A stretch of DNA of 64,000 nucleotides from Mesorhizobium tianshanense. Its GTDB lineage: Bacteria; Pseudomonadota; Alphaproteobacteria; Rhizobiales; Rhizobiaceae. A model generated the notes under the pieces. That model searched no databases, was not told the origin of the DNA, and saw nothing but the letters and a program-made list of their open reading frames with translations. Each line of letters opens with the position of its first letter. Positions within the stretch are counted from its first letter, which is position 1. Of this stretch, positions 39,418-48,801 are shown piece after piece. The position numbers and the translations under genes are program-made. The stretch covers positions 62,001-126,000 of the forward strand of contig NZ_VLKT01000018.1 in assembly GCF_007830515.1 (NCBI RefSeq), in the 5' to 3' direction.

Positions 39418-40110
39418 ATGATCGCCAGGATGTCGACAAATCCCGCGTCACACCGCGCCAAGGTGCAGGCAAGACGCTGGCCCAAGCGTGAATCGCCTGA
39501 GACGGCGGAAGGTGACGACGCAAGCACCATTCCCGAACTCAGCGACGTGGCGAAAGCCTGCCGCCGCTGTCCGCTGTGGCGCAACGCGACGCAAACCGTG
39601 TTCGGCGAAGGGCCCGATAGGGCCAAGGTGATCTTCGTCGGTGAACAGCCAGGCGACCAAGAGGATCTGGTGGGCAAGCCTTTCGTCGGTCCGGCCGGCA
39701 AGGTTTTCGACGCCATCCTTGACGATGCCGGCGTCGACCGGCTGAAAGTCTATGTCACCAACGCGGTCAAGCATTTCAAGTTCGAGCCGCGCGGCAAGCG
39801 GCGCATCCACTCAAAGCCGAATGCCGGCGAGGTGCGGGCCTGCCGCTGGTGGCTCGACAAGGAGTTCGACCTGATCAAGCCCAACCTGGCAGTGGCGCTC
39901 GGCGCAAGGGCGGCGCAGTCGCTGCTCGGCAAGGTGGTGCCGATCATGAAGATGCGCGGCCAGGTCGTGGAGCGGGACGATGGACTGCGTGTGTTCGTTA
40001 CCATCCACCCGTCCTTCATCCTGCGCATTCGCGAGCCGGCGGACAAGCAGGCCGAACGCGAGCGGTTCCTGCAGGACATGAAGGCGGTGAAGACGCTGAT
40101 GGCGGCCTGA
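39418..40110 (+). CDS. udgX: UdgX-type uracil-DNA glycosylase
   Basis: A 230-residue member of the UDG superfamily. The motif GEQPGDQED starts at residue 75, and the loop GKRRIHSKP (about 126-134) places a histidine at 131. UdgX proteins carry this KRRIH loop; its histidine forms an irreversible covalent bond with the deoxyribose after uracil is cut out. ACRRC (about 47-51), the histidine of NAVKH and the cysteine of VRACRW could be the iron-sulphur ligands. VTIHPSFILR ends the active site. The start at 39418 is uncertain; ATG 39430 is an alternative. It converges with the glycerate kinase gene, two bases apart. Confidence 0.85.
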   Translation: MIARMSTNPASHRAKVQARRWPKRESPETAEGDDASTIPELSDVAKACRRCPLWRNATQTVFGEGPDRAKVIFVGEQPGDQEDLVGKPFVGPAGKVFDAILDDAGVDRLKVYVTNAVKHFKFEPRGKRRIHSKPNAGEVRACRWWLDKEFDLIKPNLAVALGARAAQSLLGKVVPIMKMRGQVVERDDGLRVFVTIHPSFILRIREPADKQAERERFLQDMKAVKTLMAA

Positions 40111-40112
40111 AC

Positions 40113-41378
40113 CTATCTGATCAGGATCGCTCTCAAATCATTGACATTCGTTCCGGTCGGGCCGGGCACGAAAAGGTCTCCGACGGCATTGAACGCCGTC
40201 CAGGCATTGTTGCCGGCAAGCATCGCCTTGGCATCGACGCCTGCCGCCCGCATCCGCGAAACCGTCGAACCATCGGCAAAGGCGCCGGCATTGTCTTGCG
40301 AACCGTCGATGCCGTCGGTGTCGGCGGCCAGCGCATGGATGCCTTGCGCGCCGCTGATCCCGATGGCGAAGGCAAGCAGGAATTCCGAATTGCGGCCGCC
40401 CTTGCCTTTTGCCCGCAAGGTCACCGTGGTCTCGCCGCCCGACAGGATCAGCACCGGCTTTGGGAAAGGCCGGTTGCGCGCGGCCACTTCGCGGGCGATC
40501 GCGGCGTGGACACCGCCGACCTCGCGTGCTTCGCCCTCGATGGAATCGGAGAGGATAACCGCCTCGATGCCATGGCGCCTAGCTTCGGCTGCAGCGGCTT
40601 CAAGCGATACGCCGGCCGAGGCGATCAGATGCACCTCGTTGCGCGAAAAACGCGGATCGTCGGCGCGCGGCGCATCTGCGGCCGACGAATTGATATGCGC
40701 CATCACCGGGGCCGGCAGTTCCATGCCATAGGCGGCGATCGACGCCAGCGCGTCTTGGCGACTGCCCGAATCGGAAACGGTCGGACCGGAGGCAACCAGC
40801 GCGGGATTGTCGCCCGGAATGTCTGATACAACCAGGGAGACCACCTTGGCGGGATAGGCGGCTGCGGCCAGCCTGCCGCCCTTGATCGTGGAAACATGCT
40901 TGCGAACGGTGTTCATAGTGGCGATCGGCGCGCCGGAGGCAAGCAGCGCCTCGTTTACGGCGATCTCGTCGGCCAGCGTCAGGCCATCGGCAGGCGACGG
41001 CAGCAGCGCCGAGCCACCGCCGGAGATGAACGCCACGACCAGATCGTCCGCGGTCAGCCCCCGGACCTTCGCCAGCAGTCGGCGCGAGGCTTCGAGACCT
41101 GCTGCGTCCGGAACCGGATGCGCCGCCTCGATGATCTCGATGCGCTCGCACTTCGCGCCATAGCCGTAGCGGGTGACGACCAGCCCTTCGATCGGCCCGT
41201 CCCACACCTTCTCGAAAGCCGCCGCCATCTGCGCCGAGCCCTTGCCGGCGCCGATGACGACGGTGCGTCCCTTTGGCTTTGCCGGCAAATGATCCCTGAT
41301 CGTCCTTTCCGGATCGGCAGCGGCGACGGCGGCATTGAAGATCGAGATGAGGAAGGGTTTGGGATCTATCTCTGTCAT
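40113..41378 (-). CDS. Glycerate 2-kinase (MOFRL family, GckA/TtuD-like)
   Basis: A 421-residue enzyme of the type II glycerate kinase family, which phosphorylates D-glycerate to 2-phosphoglycerate. [20 protein letters not shown] near residue 40 and [20 protein letters not shown] near residue 115 belong to the N-terminal domain; [20 protein letters not shown] is the MOFRL signature, followed by [20 protein letters not shown]. Its ATG overlaps the stop of the upstream UPF0303 gene (ATGA). Glyoxylate made by AllA in the purine cluster could reach glycerate, which makes the location suggestive but not proof of a link. Confidence 0.92.
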   Translation of the reverse strand: MTEIDPKPFLISIFNAAVAAADPERTIRDHLPAKPKGRTVVIGAGKGSAQMAAAFEKVWDGPIEGLVVTRYGYGAKCERIEIIEAAHPVPDAAGLEASRRLLAKVRGLTADDLVVAFISGGGSALLPSPADGLTLADEIAVNEALLASGAPIATMNTVRKHVSTIKGGRLAAAAYPAKVVSLVVSDIPGDNPALVASGPTVSDSGSRQDALASIAAYGMELPAPVMAHINSSAADAPRADDPRFSRNEVHLIASAGVSLEAAAAEARRHGIEAVILSDSIEGEAREVGGVHAAIAREVAARNRPFPKPVLILSGGETTVTLRAKGKGGRNSEFLLAFAIGISGAQGIHALAADTDGIDGSQDNAGAFADGSTVSRMRAAGVDAKAMLAGNNAWTAFNAVGDLFVPGPTGTNVNDLRAILIR

Positions 41379-41878
41379 TTTGCTTCCGGCGGCAATGCAA
41401 GTTCGCGCCCGTCGACACCCAGATGCTCACAAAGCGCATCGACGACGACGCCGTGATCCTCGCGCTCCGGCAGGCCGGAAACCGCGATCACGCCGATCAC
41501 ACCGGCGCCCTTGACCGTTACCGGAAAACCGCCGCCGGCGAGCACATAATCTGATATGTCGAGCCCCTCGCCCGGCTTGAAGCTGCGGTCGGGGCGCTGC
41601 TGCTCCAGCACCATGCGATAGGTGCTTTTCAAGAACCGCCGCACCACATTGATCTTGCGCCGCGCCCAGTCCGGGTTGGAGGCGTTGGAGCCCGGCATCG
41701 CAGCGTAGAACAGCGGCCGGTCGAAGGTCCTGATATCGACGATGATCGGCAGGTTTTCCTTCAGAGCCCGGTCGCGGATCGCTGAGCCGATCTTGAACGC
41801 GACAGCCTCGTCGAAGGCCGGGAAGACCAGCGTGGCTTCCTGTTTCCTGATCAGAGCGATATCATCCGCAACAGCCAT
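41375..41878 (-). CDS. UPF0303 / HbpS-like heme-degrading-domain protein
   Basis: A 167-residue protein of the UPF0303 group. [20 protein letters not shown] at the N terminus and [20 protein letters not shown] towards the C terminus match the GlcG/HbpS fold. Members are often found beside glycolate or hydroxyacid genes; a heme-binding role has been proposed for relatives. The stop overlaps the glycerate kinase start as ATGA, so it is translated with the kinase. Function unknown. Confidence 0.85.
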   Translation of the reverse strand: MAVADDIALIRKQEATLVFPAFDEAVAFKIGSAIRDRALKENLPIIVDIRTFDRPLFYAAMPGSNASNPDWARRKINVVRRFLKSTYRMVLEQQRPDRSFKPGEGLDISDYVLAGGGFPVTVKGAGVIGVIAVSGLPEREDHGVVVDALCEHLGVDGRELALPPEAK

Positions 41879-41953
41879 GTCGTTCCCCTGTCAACTTCGC
41901 CGCAGGCTTTGACTCATGGCTGCCGCCCGGTCAAGCCGGAACCTGTGGGAGAA

Positions 41954-43267
41954 CTAAACCGCCATATCCGTCTTGGCCGCCCGCCCGGCGACATAGACCT
42001 CTCGCACGGCGCGGTCGTCGCCGAGCGTCTGCAGCAGAAACAACTCCTCCGCCAGCGTGTCGGCTGTCTCCATCCTGAGCCGCATCGCTGGCGTGGCGCG
42101 GGCGTCGAGCACGACGATGTCGGCATCGCTGCCCTCGTCCAGCGTGCCGATCTTTTCCACGACCGACAGCGCCTCGGCATTTCCGCGGGTGAGCTGCCAG
42201 AAGGACTGGAACGGGTTCAGCTTCTCGCCGTTCAGCGCGATCACCTTGTAGCCCTCATCCATGGTCCTCAGCATCGAGTAATTGGTGCCGCCGCCGACAT
42301 CGGTAGCGGCCGCGATCCGGAGGGCTTTGTCACGCGTGCGGTAGCGCTGAAAATTGAACAGGCCCGAACCGAGGAACAGGTTCGAGGTCGGGCAGAACAC
42401 CGCCACCGAGCCCGTATCCGACAGCGCATTCGCCTCGCGGTCCGACAGATGGATGCAGTGGCCGAACAGGCTTTTGCGTCCCAGCAGCCCATAGTGCTCG
42501 TAGACGTCGGTATAGTCGCGTGCCTGCGGGTAGAGTTGCAGCGTAAAGGCGATCTCGGCGTGGTTTTCCGACAGATGCGTCTGCATGTGCAGATCAGGAT
42601 ACTCGCGGCAGAGCGCGCGCGCCATCTCCAACTGCTCAGGTGACGAGGTGATGGCGAATCGCGGCGTGATGGCATAGTGCTGGCGCCCCTTGCCGTGCCA
42701 CTCCCTAATCAGCGCCTTGCTGTCGTCATAGGCCGATTGCGGCGTGTCGAGCACGCCCTCCGGTGCGTTACGGTCCATCATCACCTTGCCGGCGATGTTG
42801 AGCATGTTGCGGTCATCCGATTCGGCGAAAAACGCTTCGGCAGACTCCTTGTGGACAGAGCAATAGGCGGCGACCGTCGTCGTGCCGTGGCGCACAACCT
42901 CGTCGAGGAACAGCCTGGCGATGCGGCGGCCATGCTGCGCGTTGTGGAATTTTGTTTCCTCCGGGAAGGTGTAGGTGTTCAACCAGTCGAGCAGTTCCGC
43001 GCCATAGGACGCGATCACCTGCATCTGCGGGAAATGCGCATGGGCATCGATGAAGCCCGGCAGCAGCAGATGCGGGCGGTGGTCGATCTTTTTCGCGCCT
43101 TCATCAGCCTTTCCCTCGACATCGGCATAGGCGCCTGATGCAACGATCCTACCATCGCGGAGCAGCAGGCCGCCATCGTCCTCGTAACGCCAGGCGGCAT
43201 GATCGTCGATGCTTTCGGGCCAGCGCAGGAAGGACAGCGTGCGGCCGCGCAAGAGTGTGCTGGTCAT
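41954..43267 (-). CDS. guaD: Guanine deaminase
   Basis: A 437-residue amidohydrolase that converts guanine to xanthine. The metal site PGFIDAHAHFPQMQVIASYG near residue 72 and the guanine-deaminase features LLDWLNTYTFPEETKF and MQTHLSENHAEIAF are clear, with GHCIHLSDREANAL and SVAVFCPTSNLFLGSGLFNF following. The ATG at 43267 lies three bases after the puuD gene, with a GAGGCGGG site inside that gene's end; a long upstream extension is rejected because it reads through the cytochrome domain of PuuD. With XdhAB it would feed urate into the pathway. Confidence 0.94.
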   Translation of the reverse strand: MTSTLLRGRTLSFLRWPESIDDHAAWRYEDDGGLLLRDGRIVASGAYADVEGKADEGAKKIDHRPHLLLPGFIDAHAHFPQMQVIASYGAELLDWLNTYTFPEETKFHNAQHGRRIARLFLDEVVRHGTTTVAAYCSVHKESAEAFFAESDDRNMLNIAGKVMMDRNAPEGVLDTPQSAYDDSKALIREWHGKGRQHYAITPRFAITSSPEQLEMARALCREYPDLHMQTHLSENHAEIAFTLQLYPQARDYTDVYEHYGLLGRKSLFGHCIHLSDREANALSDTGSVAVFCPTSNLFLGSGLFNFQRYRTRDKALRIAAATDVGGGTNYSMLRTMDEGYKVIALNGEKLNPFQSFWQLTRGNAEALSVVEKIGTLDEGSDADIVVLDARATPAMRLRMETADTLAEELFLLQTLGDDRAVREVYVAGRAAKTDMAV

Positions 43268-43269
43268 GC

Positions 43270-44487
43270 TTATTTTCCCGCCTCCTCGAACCATGCCACC
43301 AGCAGCGCCCGCTCCTTGTCGGTAATCTCCGTGACGTTGGCAGGCGGCATGGCGTGGCTGCGGCCGGCCTGCAGGTAGATCTCGCGGGCTTGCTCGGCGA
43401 TACCAGCGTCCGTGTCGAGCATCACACCTTTCGGCGCGTGATAGATGCCCTCGTAGGACGGCTCCTGCGCATGGCACATCGAGCAACGGCCAAGCACCGT
43501 GTCGCGCACCGCGGGAAAATGCGCCGAGGCGACATAGACCTGTGCAGACGATGAGGCCTTGACCTCCCCGGTCAGTATCTTGGGCACGGTCGACAGCCAG
43601 ATGATTACGACGAACAGGACGCCGGCGGCCAGCCAGGCCCAGGTGGGATTGCCCTTACGCGCATGAACGGTGTTGAAATAGTGCCGGATCAGCACGCCGA
43701 TGATGAACACCAGCGAGGCGATCACCCAGCTGAACTGGGTAGCAAACGCCAGCGGATAGTGGTTCGACAGCATCAGGAACAGAACGGGCAGCGTCAGATA
43801 GTTGTTGTGCAGCGAGCGCTGCTTGGCGATCTTGCCGTATTTCGGGTCGGGCTTCCTGCCGGCGATCAGGTCGGCGACGACGATCTTCTGGTTGGGGATG
43901 ATGACCATGAAGACATTGGCCGACATGATCGTTGCGGTGATGGCGCCCAGATGCAGGAAGGCGGCGCGGCCGGTGAACAGATGGGGGAGCCCCCAGGCGA
44001 TGAACACCAGCACGCCGTAGAGCACCAGCATCAGGCCGGGATCGCTTTTTCCGAGCGGCGAGCGGCACAGGAGATCGTAGACCACCCAGCCGACGCCGAT
44101 CGTGGCCAGCGACAGCAGGATGCCCACCGGCACCGACATTGGCAGCACATTGGGGTCGATCAGGAACAGATCGGCGCCGGCGTAGTAAACCACGCACAGC
44201 ATGGCGAAGCCCGACAGCCAGGTGGCGTAGGATTCCCATTTGAACCAGGTCAGATGCTCGGGCATTTCGGCCGGCGCCACCAGATATTTCTGGATGTGGT
44301 AGAAGCCGCCGCCATGCACCTGCCATTCCTCGCCGAAGGCGCCGGCGGGCATTCCCGGGCGCTGGCGCAGGCCGAGATCGAGCGCGACGAAATAGAAAGA
44401 TGAGCCGATCCAGGCGATGCCGGTGACGACATGCAGCCAGCGCACAGCGAAACTCAGCCAGTCCCAGAAAATCGCGAAATCCATCAT
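43270..44487 (-). CDS. puuD: Membrane urate hydroxylase (urate oxidase PuuD) with cytochrome c domain
   Basis: A 405-residue protein. Eight or so membrane helices in the first 310 residues (RWLHVVTGIAWIGSSFYFVA; HNNYLTLPVLFLMLSNHYPL) form the DUF989-type domain that oxidises urate; the C-terminal domain has CSMCH at about residues 335-339 and MPPANVTEITDKE with the axial methionine, a class I cytochrome c. Electrons go to the respiratory chain rather than to oxygen as hydrogen peroxide. First gene of the minus-strand pair puuD-guaD and divergent from the LysR gene, 140 bases away. Confidence 0.94.
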   Translation of the reverse strand: MMDFAIFWDWLSFAVRWLHVVTGIAWIGSSFYFVALDLGLRQRPGMPAGAFGEEWQVHGGGFYHIQKYLVAPAEMPEHLTWFKWESYATWLSGFAMLCVVYYAGADLFLIDPNVLPMSVPVGILLSLATIGVGWVVYDLLCRSPLGKSDPGLMLVLYGVLVFIAWGLPHLFTGRAAFLHLGAITATIMSANVFMVIIPNQKIVVADLIAGRKPDPKYGKIAKQRSLHNNYLTLPVLFLMLSNHYPLAFATQFSWVIASLVFIIGVLIRHYFNTVHARKGNPTWAWLAAGVLFVVIIWLSTVPKILTGEVKASSSAQVYVASAHFPAVRDTVLGRCSMCHAQEPSYEGIYHAPKGVMLDTDAGIAEQAREIYLQAGRSHAMPPANVTEITDKERALLVAWFEEAGK

Positions 44488-44627
44488 TGAAAGGTCGTCC
44501 CTGCCGATTGGGTGACTTTACGGACTGGGACGCAAACGGAAAGGGCCGAGCTGCACGATGACTTTCAAAAAAAAATGGAAAATACTAGGCTCTTCATACG
44601 CAGCCGCATGAGAGCCACGAAATACGC

Positions 44628-45548
44628 ATGGCCTATCTCGACAACATCGCCGTTTTCGTTCGTGTCGTCGAGCTCGGCAATCTGTCGGCGGCTGGCCGCG
44701 ACATGCGCATCTCGCCGGCGGTCGCCTCCAATCGCATCAAGGAGCTCGAGAAACACCTCGGTGTCCGGCTGTTCAACCGCACGACGCGGCAATTGATGCC
44801 GACCGAGCACGGCACCGTGTTCTATTCCGGCGCCAAGCAGGTGCTTGAGGCGGTCACCGAGGCGGAAGCCGCAGTGTCGGCACTGTCCGGCCAGCCGCGC
44901 GGCACGATAAGGGTGACGGCCCCGCTCGGCCTCGGCCGCCGGCTGGTGGCGTCGGGCATCCCCGATTTCCACGACAAATACCCTGATATCGAGGTGCGGC
45001 TGAGGCTTTCGGACCACAATGTCGACATCATGAAGGAAGGCATCGACGTTGCCTTCCGGCTGGGCATCATCGAGGATTCTAGCCTCAGAATGCGCGGCAT
45101 CATGGAGTGCGAACGGGTGCTGGTGGCGGCGCCGAAATATCTGGAGGCGCGCGGCGAACCGAGCGAACCACAGGAACTGATCGGCAAGAAGCACGACTGC
45201 CTGATGCTGCGCTATGCCGGCGCGCGCGAATACGTCTGGACGCTGCAGACAGCCGACGGCCCGCGGAAATTCGAGGTGCACGGACCCTATGACACGGACG
45301 ACGGCGACGTGCTGACCGGCTGGGCGCTGTCGGGCCGCGGCATCATCAACAAGCCACGCTTCGAGGTCGAGCCGTTCATCCGCGACCAGCGGCTGAAGGT
45401 GATCCTGCCCGACACGCCGCCGACGCCGGTGCAGTTCGCCGCCGTCTACCCGCACAAGAAGCTGCAGGACCCGAAGGTGCGGCTGCTGCTCGACTTCATG
45501 GCCGAGCGTTGCCAGCGGCTGATCAAGGATATTCTGGCGGGCAAATGA
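44628..45548 (+). CDS. LysR family transcriptional regulator
   Basis: A 306-residue LTTR. The helix-turn-helix appears as NLSAAGRDMRISPAVASNRI (about 18-37), then the linker and effector domain (LGRRLVASGIPDFHDKYPDI, LRLSDHNVDIMKEGIDVAFR). It is divergent from puuD-guaD, the usual position for a regulator of the adjacent catabolic genes. The stop overlaps the start of the first flavin monooxygenase gene (ATGA), so it may also be in one unit with the LLM pair. A nine-A tract at about 44567-44575 lies in the divergent region. Confidence 0.93.
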   Translation: MAYLDNIAVFVRVVELGNLSAAGRDMRISPAVASNRIKELEKHLGVRLFNRTTRQLMPTEHGTVFYSGAKQVLEAVTEAEAAVSALSGQPRGTIRVTAPLGLGRRLVASGIPDFHDKYPDIEVRLRLSDHNVDIMKEGIDVAFRLGIIEDSSLRMRGIMECERVLVAAPKYLEARGEPSEPQELIGKKHDCLMLRYAGAREYVWTLQTADGPRKFEVHGPYDTDDGDVLTGWALSGRGIINKPRFEVEPFIRDQRLKVILPDTPPTPVQFAAVYPHKKLQDPKVRLLLDFMAERCQRLIKDILAGK

Positions 45549-46588
45549 TGCGTGGCTCGAACGATCGAGGCAACGGTGCCGCAATGAAACTAGCCGTTTC
45601 GTTACGCCCGGGCGAGGCTCCTTCCGATGTGCGAGCATCGGCCGGTCCGGATTTCACTCTTCTGGCTCGGTTCGTGCAAAAGGCCGAAGCGGCCGGGCTG
45701 GACATGGTGCTGCTTGCCGATTCAGCACCGGTTGCTGGCGGCCCATCAAACAGCCAGGTACCCTTCGAATCGACGACCCTGCTGGCGGCGCTGGCGACGG
45801 TGACCAGCAAGATCGGTCTCGTCGCCGCGGCGTCGACGGTCGCCCACCTGCCTTACAATCTCGCGCGCCGTTTCGCATCGCTCGATGTCATCAGCCATGG
45901 CCGTGCCGGCTGGCACGCGACCATGGTCCCGGATCCGCCCGAGGCGGCCAATTTTAGCCGGCAGGAAGGCTTTTCCCGCGACGATTTTCGCCGACGCGCG
46001 GAGGAATTCATCGGCATCGTGCAAGGCCTGTGGCGAGGCTGGGATGCGGATGCCCTGCTGTTCGACCAACACGGCGGCCGCTTCTTCGATCCCGAAAAGA
46101 TGCACCTGCTCGACCACAAGGGCGAGTTCTTCTCCGTGCGTGGGCCGCTGAACGTGGCGCGGTCGCCGCAGGATACGCCCGTGCTCGTCCTATCGGGCCT
46201 GTCGGGACCCGACATGGACATCGGCGCCCGCGTCGCCGATGTCATCCTGCTGGACGAGCCGTTGGTCGCAGGCGCGAAGGCTGACGATCTGAAGCGCCAC
46301 GCGGTTGCGTTCGGGCGCAACCCGGGCGCGATAAAGGTGCTGATGAACGTCGCGCCGGGGGCTGAAATGGCCGCCAGGCCGGACGTGATCGCGGACAGGC
46401 TTGAAGAGTCCTTCCGATCGAATTGCTGCGACGGCTTCAACATACTCATGCCGCCGCTCGAGTCTGTGCTCGACGATTTCGTCGACCTCGTGCTGCCGAA
46501 GCTTCGCCGACGCGGCCTTGTTCACCCGGATTATCGCAACGCCGCGCTGCGCTCCCATCTCGGACTGGCCGGGGAGGAGGGACGATGA
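45545..46588 (+). CDS. LLM class (luciferase-like) flavin-dependent monooxygenase 1
   Basis: A protein of about 347 residues with a TIM-barrel luciferase-like fold: MVLLADSAPVAGGPSNSQVP, LARRFASLDVISHGRAGWHA and EEFIGIVQGLWRGWDADALL are conserved features of the SnaA/NtaA/DszA-like group that uses FMNH2 and oxygen. Starts at ATG 45545 overlapping the LysR stop, or at ATG 45587. Its stop overlaps the next gene start (ATGA). No flavin reductase gene is nearby, so FMNH2 must come from elsewhere. Its substrate is unknown. Confidence 0.88.
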   Translation: MMRGSNDRGNGAAMKLAVSLRPGEAPSDVRASAGPDFTLLARFVQKAEAAGLDMVLLADSAPVAGGPSNSQVPFESTTLLAALATVTSKIGLVAAASTVAHLPYNLARRFASLDVISHGRAGWHATMVPDPPEAANFSRQEGFSRDDFRRRAEEFIGIVQGLWRGWDADALLFDQHGGRFFDPEKMHLLDHKGEFFSVRGPLNVARSPQDTPVLVLSGLSGPDMDIGARVADVILLDEPLVAGAKADDLKRHAVAFGRNPGAIKVLMNVAPGAEMAARPDVIADRLEESFRSNCCDGFNILMPPLESVLDDFVDLVLPKLRRRGLVHPDYRNAALRSHLGLAGEEGR

Positions 46589-47850
46589 GCGGCCGTCAGA
46601 TGAAGCTCGGCGCGTTTTTGTGGGCGACAGGCCATCACATCGCCGCCTGGCGCCATCCACAGGCGCATGTCACGGCGGGCGTCGACATCGATCATTACAT
46701 CCAGCTGGCGCGGACGGCGGAAGCTGCGAAGTTCGATATGATTTTCTGCGAGGATGCAGCCGGCGTGCGCGAAGCCAATGTCAATATCGCCAGCCAGACG
46801 TCCCGCTCGATCGGCTTCGAACCCATCAGCCTGCTGGCGGCGCTCGCGGTCCAGACTAGCCGCATCGGCCTCGTCTCCACGGCATCGACGAGCTACAACG
46901 AGCCTTACGGGCTGGCGCGAACCTTCTTGTCGCTCGATCATCTGAGCGGCGGGCGAGCCGGCTGGAACCTGGTCACCTCCGCCAGTCCCATCGAAGCCGC
47001 CAATTTCGGCTCGACCGGCCTGCGTCCGCATGCCGACCGTTATGAACGCGCGCGTGAATTCGCTGCCGTGGTTACCGCGCTTTGGCGAGGCAAGCTCGAC
47101 GGGGTTTCCGGACCTGGCCACGACGGCAGAAGCTTTTCGGTGCGGGACCCACTCGATCTGCAGCGCTCGCCTCAGGGCGCACCAGTGATGGTTCAGGCCG
47201 GAGCATCGGACGAGGGCAGGGATCTTGCCGCCCGGACCGCTGACGTCGTGTTCACGGCGGCGCAGACTTTCGAGGAGGCGAAAGCTTTCTACGACGATCT
47301 CAAGCGACGCCTGCCGGCCTACGGGCGCGAACCGGACGACATCAAGATCATGCCCGGCGTCGCGCCCGTGGCGGCCGAAACGGAATCGGAAGCCCGCGAG
47401 AAATATGAGGAGCTGCAGGAGCTGATCCCCGATGATGTCGGCGTGGCGCTGCTGTCCAGCTATCTCAGCATTTCCGATCTGTGGCGCTATCCCATCGATG
47501 GGCCGCTGCCGGAGCTGCCGGCCAGCGAAGGCATGCAGAGCCGGCAGGCGCTCGTCATCGAGCAATCGCGCCGGGACAACCTCTCGATCCGGCAGCTTGC
47601 GCGTCACTTCGCCGGCGCTCGCGGCCACTGGCGCGTCGTCGGTACGCCGGCGCAGATCGCCGACGAACTCGAAGCGCGGTTCGAGGGCGGTGCGGCAGAC
47701 GGCTTCAACGTCATGCCATCTTATTTTCCTGGCGAACTCTATACCTTCGCCGCGCTCGTCGTGCCGGAATTACAGCGGCGCGGACTGTTTCGGAAGGAGT
47801 ATGAAGGCCGCACGCTGCGCCATCATCTCGGCTTGAAACGACCGGCATGA
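46585..47850 (+). CDS. LLM class (luciferase-like) flavin-dependent monooxygenase 2
   Basis: A 421-residue NtaA/SnaA/DszA-type monooxygenase. KLGAFLWATGHHIAAWRHPQ at the start, LARTFLSLDHLSGGRAGWNL and RYERAREFAAVVTALWRGKL are the usual family features, and GADIV-like stretches complete the barrel. A GGGGAGGAGGG site lies just before the ATG at 46585, which overlaps the previous stop. It may form a heterodimer with the preceding protein, as in bacterial luciferase, although the two have clearly different lengths. It converges with the PhzF gene six bases apart. Confidence 0.9.
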   Translation: MSGRQMKLGAFLWATGHHIAAWRHPQAHVTAGVDIDHYIQLARTAEAAKFDMIFCEDAAGVREANVNIASQTSRSIGFEPISLLAALAVQTSRIGLVSTASTSYNEPYGLARTFLSLDHLSGGRAGWNLVTSASPIEAANFGSTGLRPHADRYERAREFAAVVTALWRGKLDGVSGPGHDGRSFSVRDPLDLQRSPQGAPVMVQAGASDEGRDLAARTADVVFTAAQTFEEAKAFYDDLKRRLPAYGREPDDIKIMPGVAPVAAETESEAREKYEELQELIPDDVGVALLSSYLSISDLWRYPIDGPLPELPASEGMQSRQALVIEQSRRDNLSIRQLARHFAGARGHWRVVGTPAQIADELEARFEGGAADGFNVMPSYFPGELYTFAALVVPELQRRGLFRKEYEGRTLRHHLGLKRPA

Positions 47851-47856
47851 CGCGCC

Positions 47857-48693
47857 TCAGCCGGCGTCCATCATTCGGGCGGTTCCGGACACTCTGATCG
47901 AGCTGCCCGCTGCAGGCGCAATGTCGGCATGCAGGCGCGAACGCATGCCCATGTCCTCACCTTGGACGACATCGATAGCGCCGCCATGCGGCCAGCCAAG
48001 GTCGCGCAAATAGCCCGCGAAGGCTGCCGTGGAAGCCCCTGTTGCCGGATCTTCATAGACGCCGCCGGATGCAAACGGATTGCGGGTGTGGAACAGGCGC
48101 GGCGTTTCGGCATAGGCGAGCAGGATCGTGACCAGGTGCTCGCGCCGCATCAGCGCCTGGCCGATTTTCAGATCATAGGTCATGGCAGCCAGTGCGTTGC
48201 GCGAATTCAGCGCCAGCACAAGGTGGTCAGCGCCGCCATGGATCAACGCCGGCGGAATGGCCGCATCGAGATCGCCAGCCGAATAGCCGAACAGCGCCAG
48301 CGCCTCTGCGATGAGCTTTTGCGGAGCAGGTTTGCTATGCGTCGACGGAGACTGCAACGCGGCGGCAATGTTAGCGCCGTCACGGAAACCCTCGACGGTT
48401 ATTCTCGCTCGGTTAAGGATCAATGCGAAAACACCATCGCCAAATTGCCGGACCAGTGCCGCGCCCAAGGCGATCGTGGCGTGCCCGCAGAAGGGAACTT
48501 CGGACTCCGGTGAAAAATAGCGGACCCGCCAGCCGTCACCCTCGGGTGCGGCAAAGGCGGTTTCCGAAAATCCGACCTCCGCTGCGGCGCTTTGCATTTC
48601 GGCGACATCGGGCAAGACGTCTCCTATGACAACCCCAGCAGGATTGCCGCCGGTGTCTCCATCCGAAAAAGCCGCGATTCTCAGTACGTCCAT
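47857..48693 (-). CDS. PhzF family isomerase-like protein
   Basis: A 278-residue protein of the diaminopimelate-epimerase fold. FSDGDTGGNPAGVVIGD and FSETAFAAP, then YFSPESEVPFCGHATIALGA (the GHAT motif) and EDPATGASTAAFAGYLRDLG are PhzF signatures; the catalytic glutamate lies in the SETAF segment. Function is not known; only PhzF itself is in phenazine synthesis, and no other phz gene is near. The ATG at 48693 has GGAAGG nine bases upstream. It may end the xdh transcription unit, 108 bases after xdhC. Confidence 0.88.
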   Translation of the reverse strand: MDVLRIAAFSDGDTGGNPAGVVIGDVLPDVAEMQSAAAEVGFSETAFAAPEGDGWRVRYFSPESEVPFCGHATIALGAALVRQFGDGVFALILNRARITVEGFRDGANIAAALQSPSTHSKPAPQKLIAEALALFGYSAGDLDAAIPPALIHGGADHLVLALNSRNALAAMTYDLKIGQALMRREHLVTILLAYAETPRLFHTRNPFASGGVYEDPATGASTAAFAGYLRDLGWPHGGAIDVVQGEDMGMRSRLHADIAPAAGSSIRVSGTARMMDAG

Positions 48694-48801
48694 CTGGCCC
48701 GCCTTCCGTTGCAAGGCAAACAGGAAACACCTTCCCGGGTGATTTGAGAAACGAAGAAAGCGAGGAGCAGCTGTGACCGTTGTTCACACCGTCAAGCGGC
48801 G

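Noticed and set aside
37824..39716. Open frame of 630 codons on the minus strand
   Set aside because: It lies antisense to the glutamine synthetase homologue and the start of udgX; the composition is Arg/His-rich without motifs.
43268..43486. N-terminal extension of guaD
   Set aside because: The 73 extra codons are antisense-free but overlap the cytochrome c domain of puuD in another frame and are Arg-rich; ATG 43267 fits the family.
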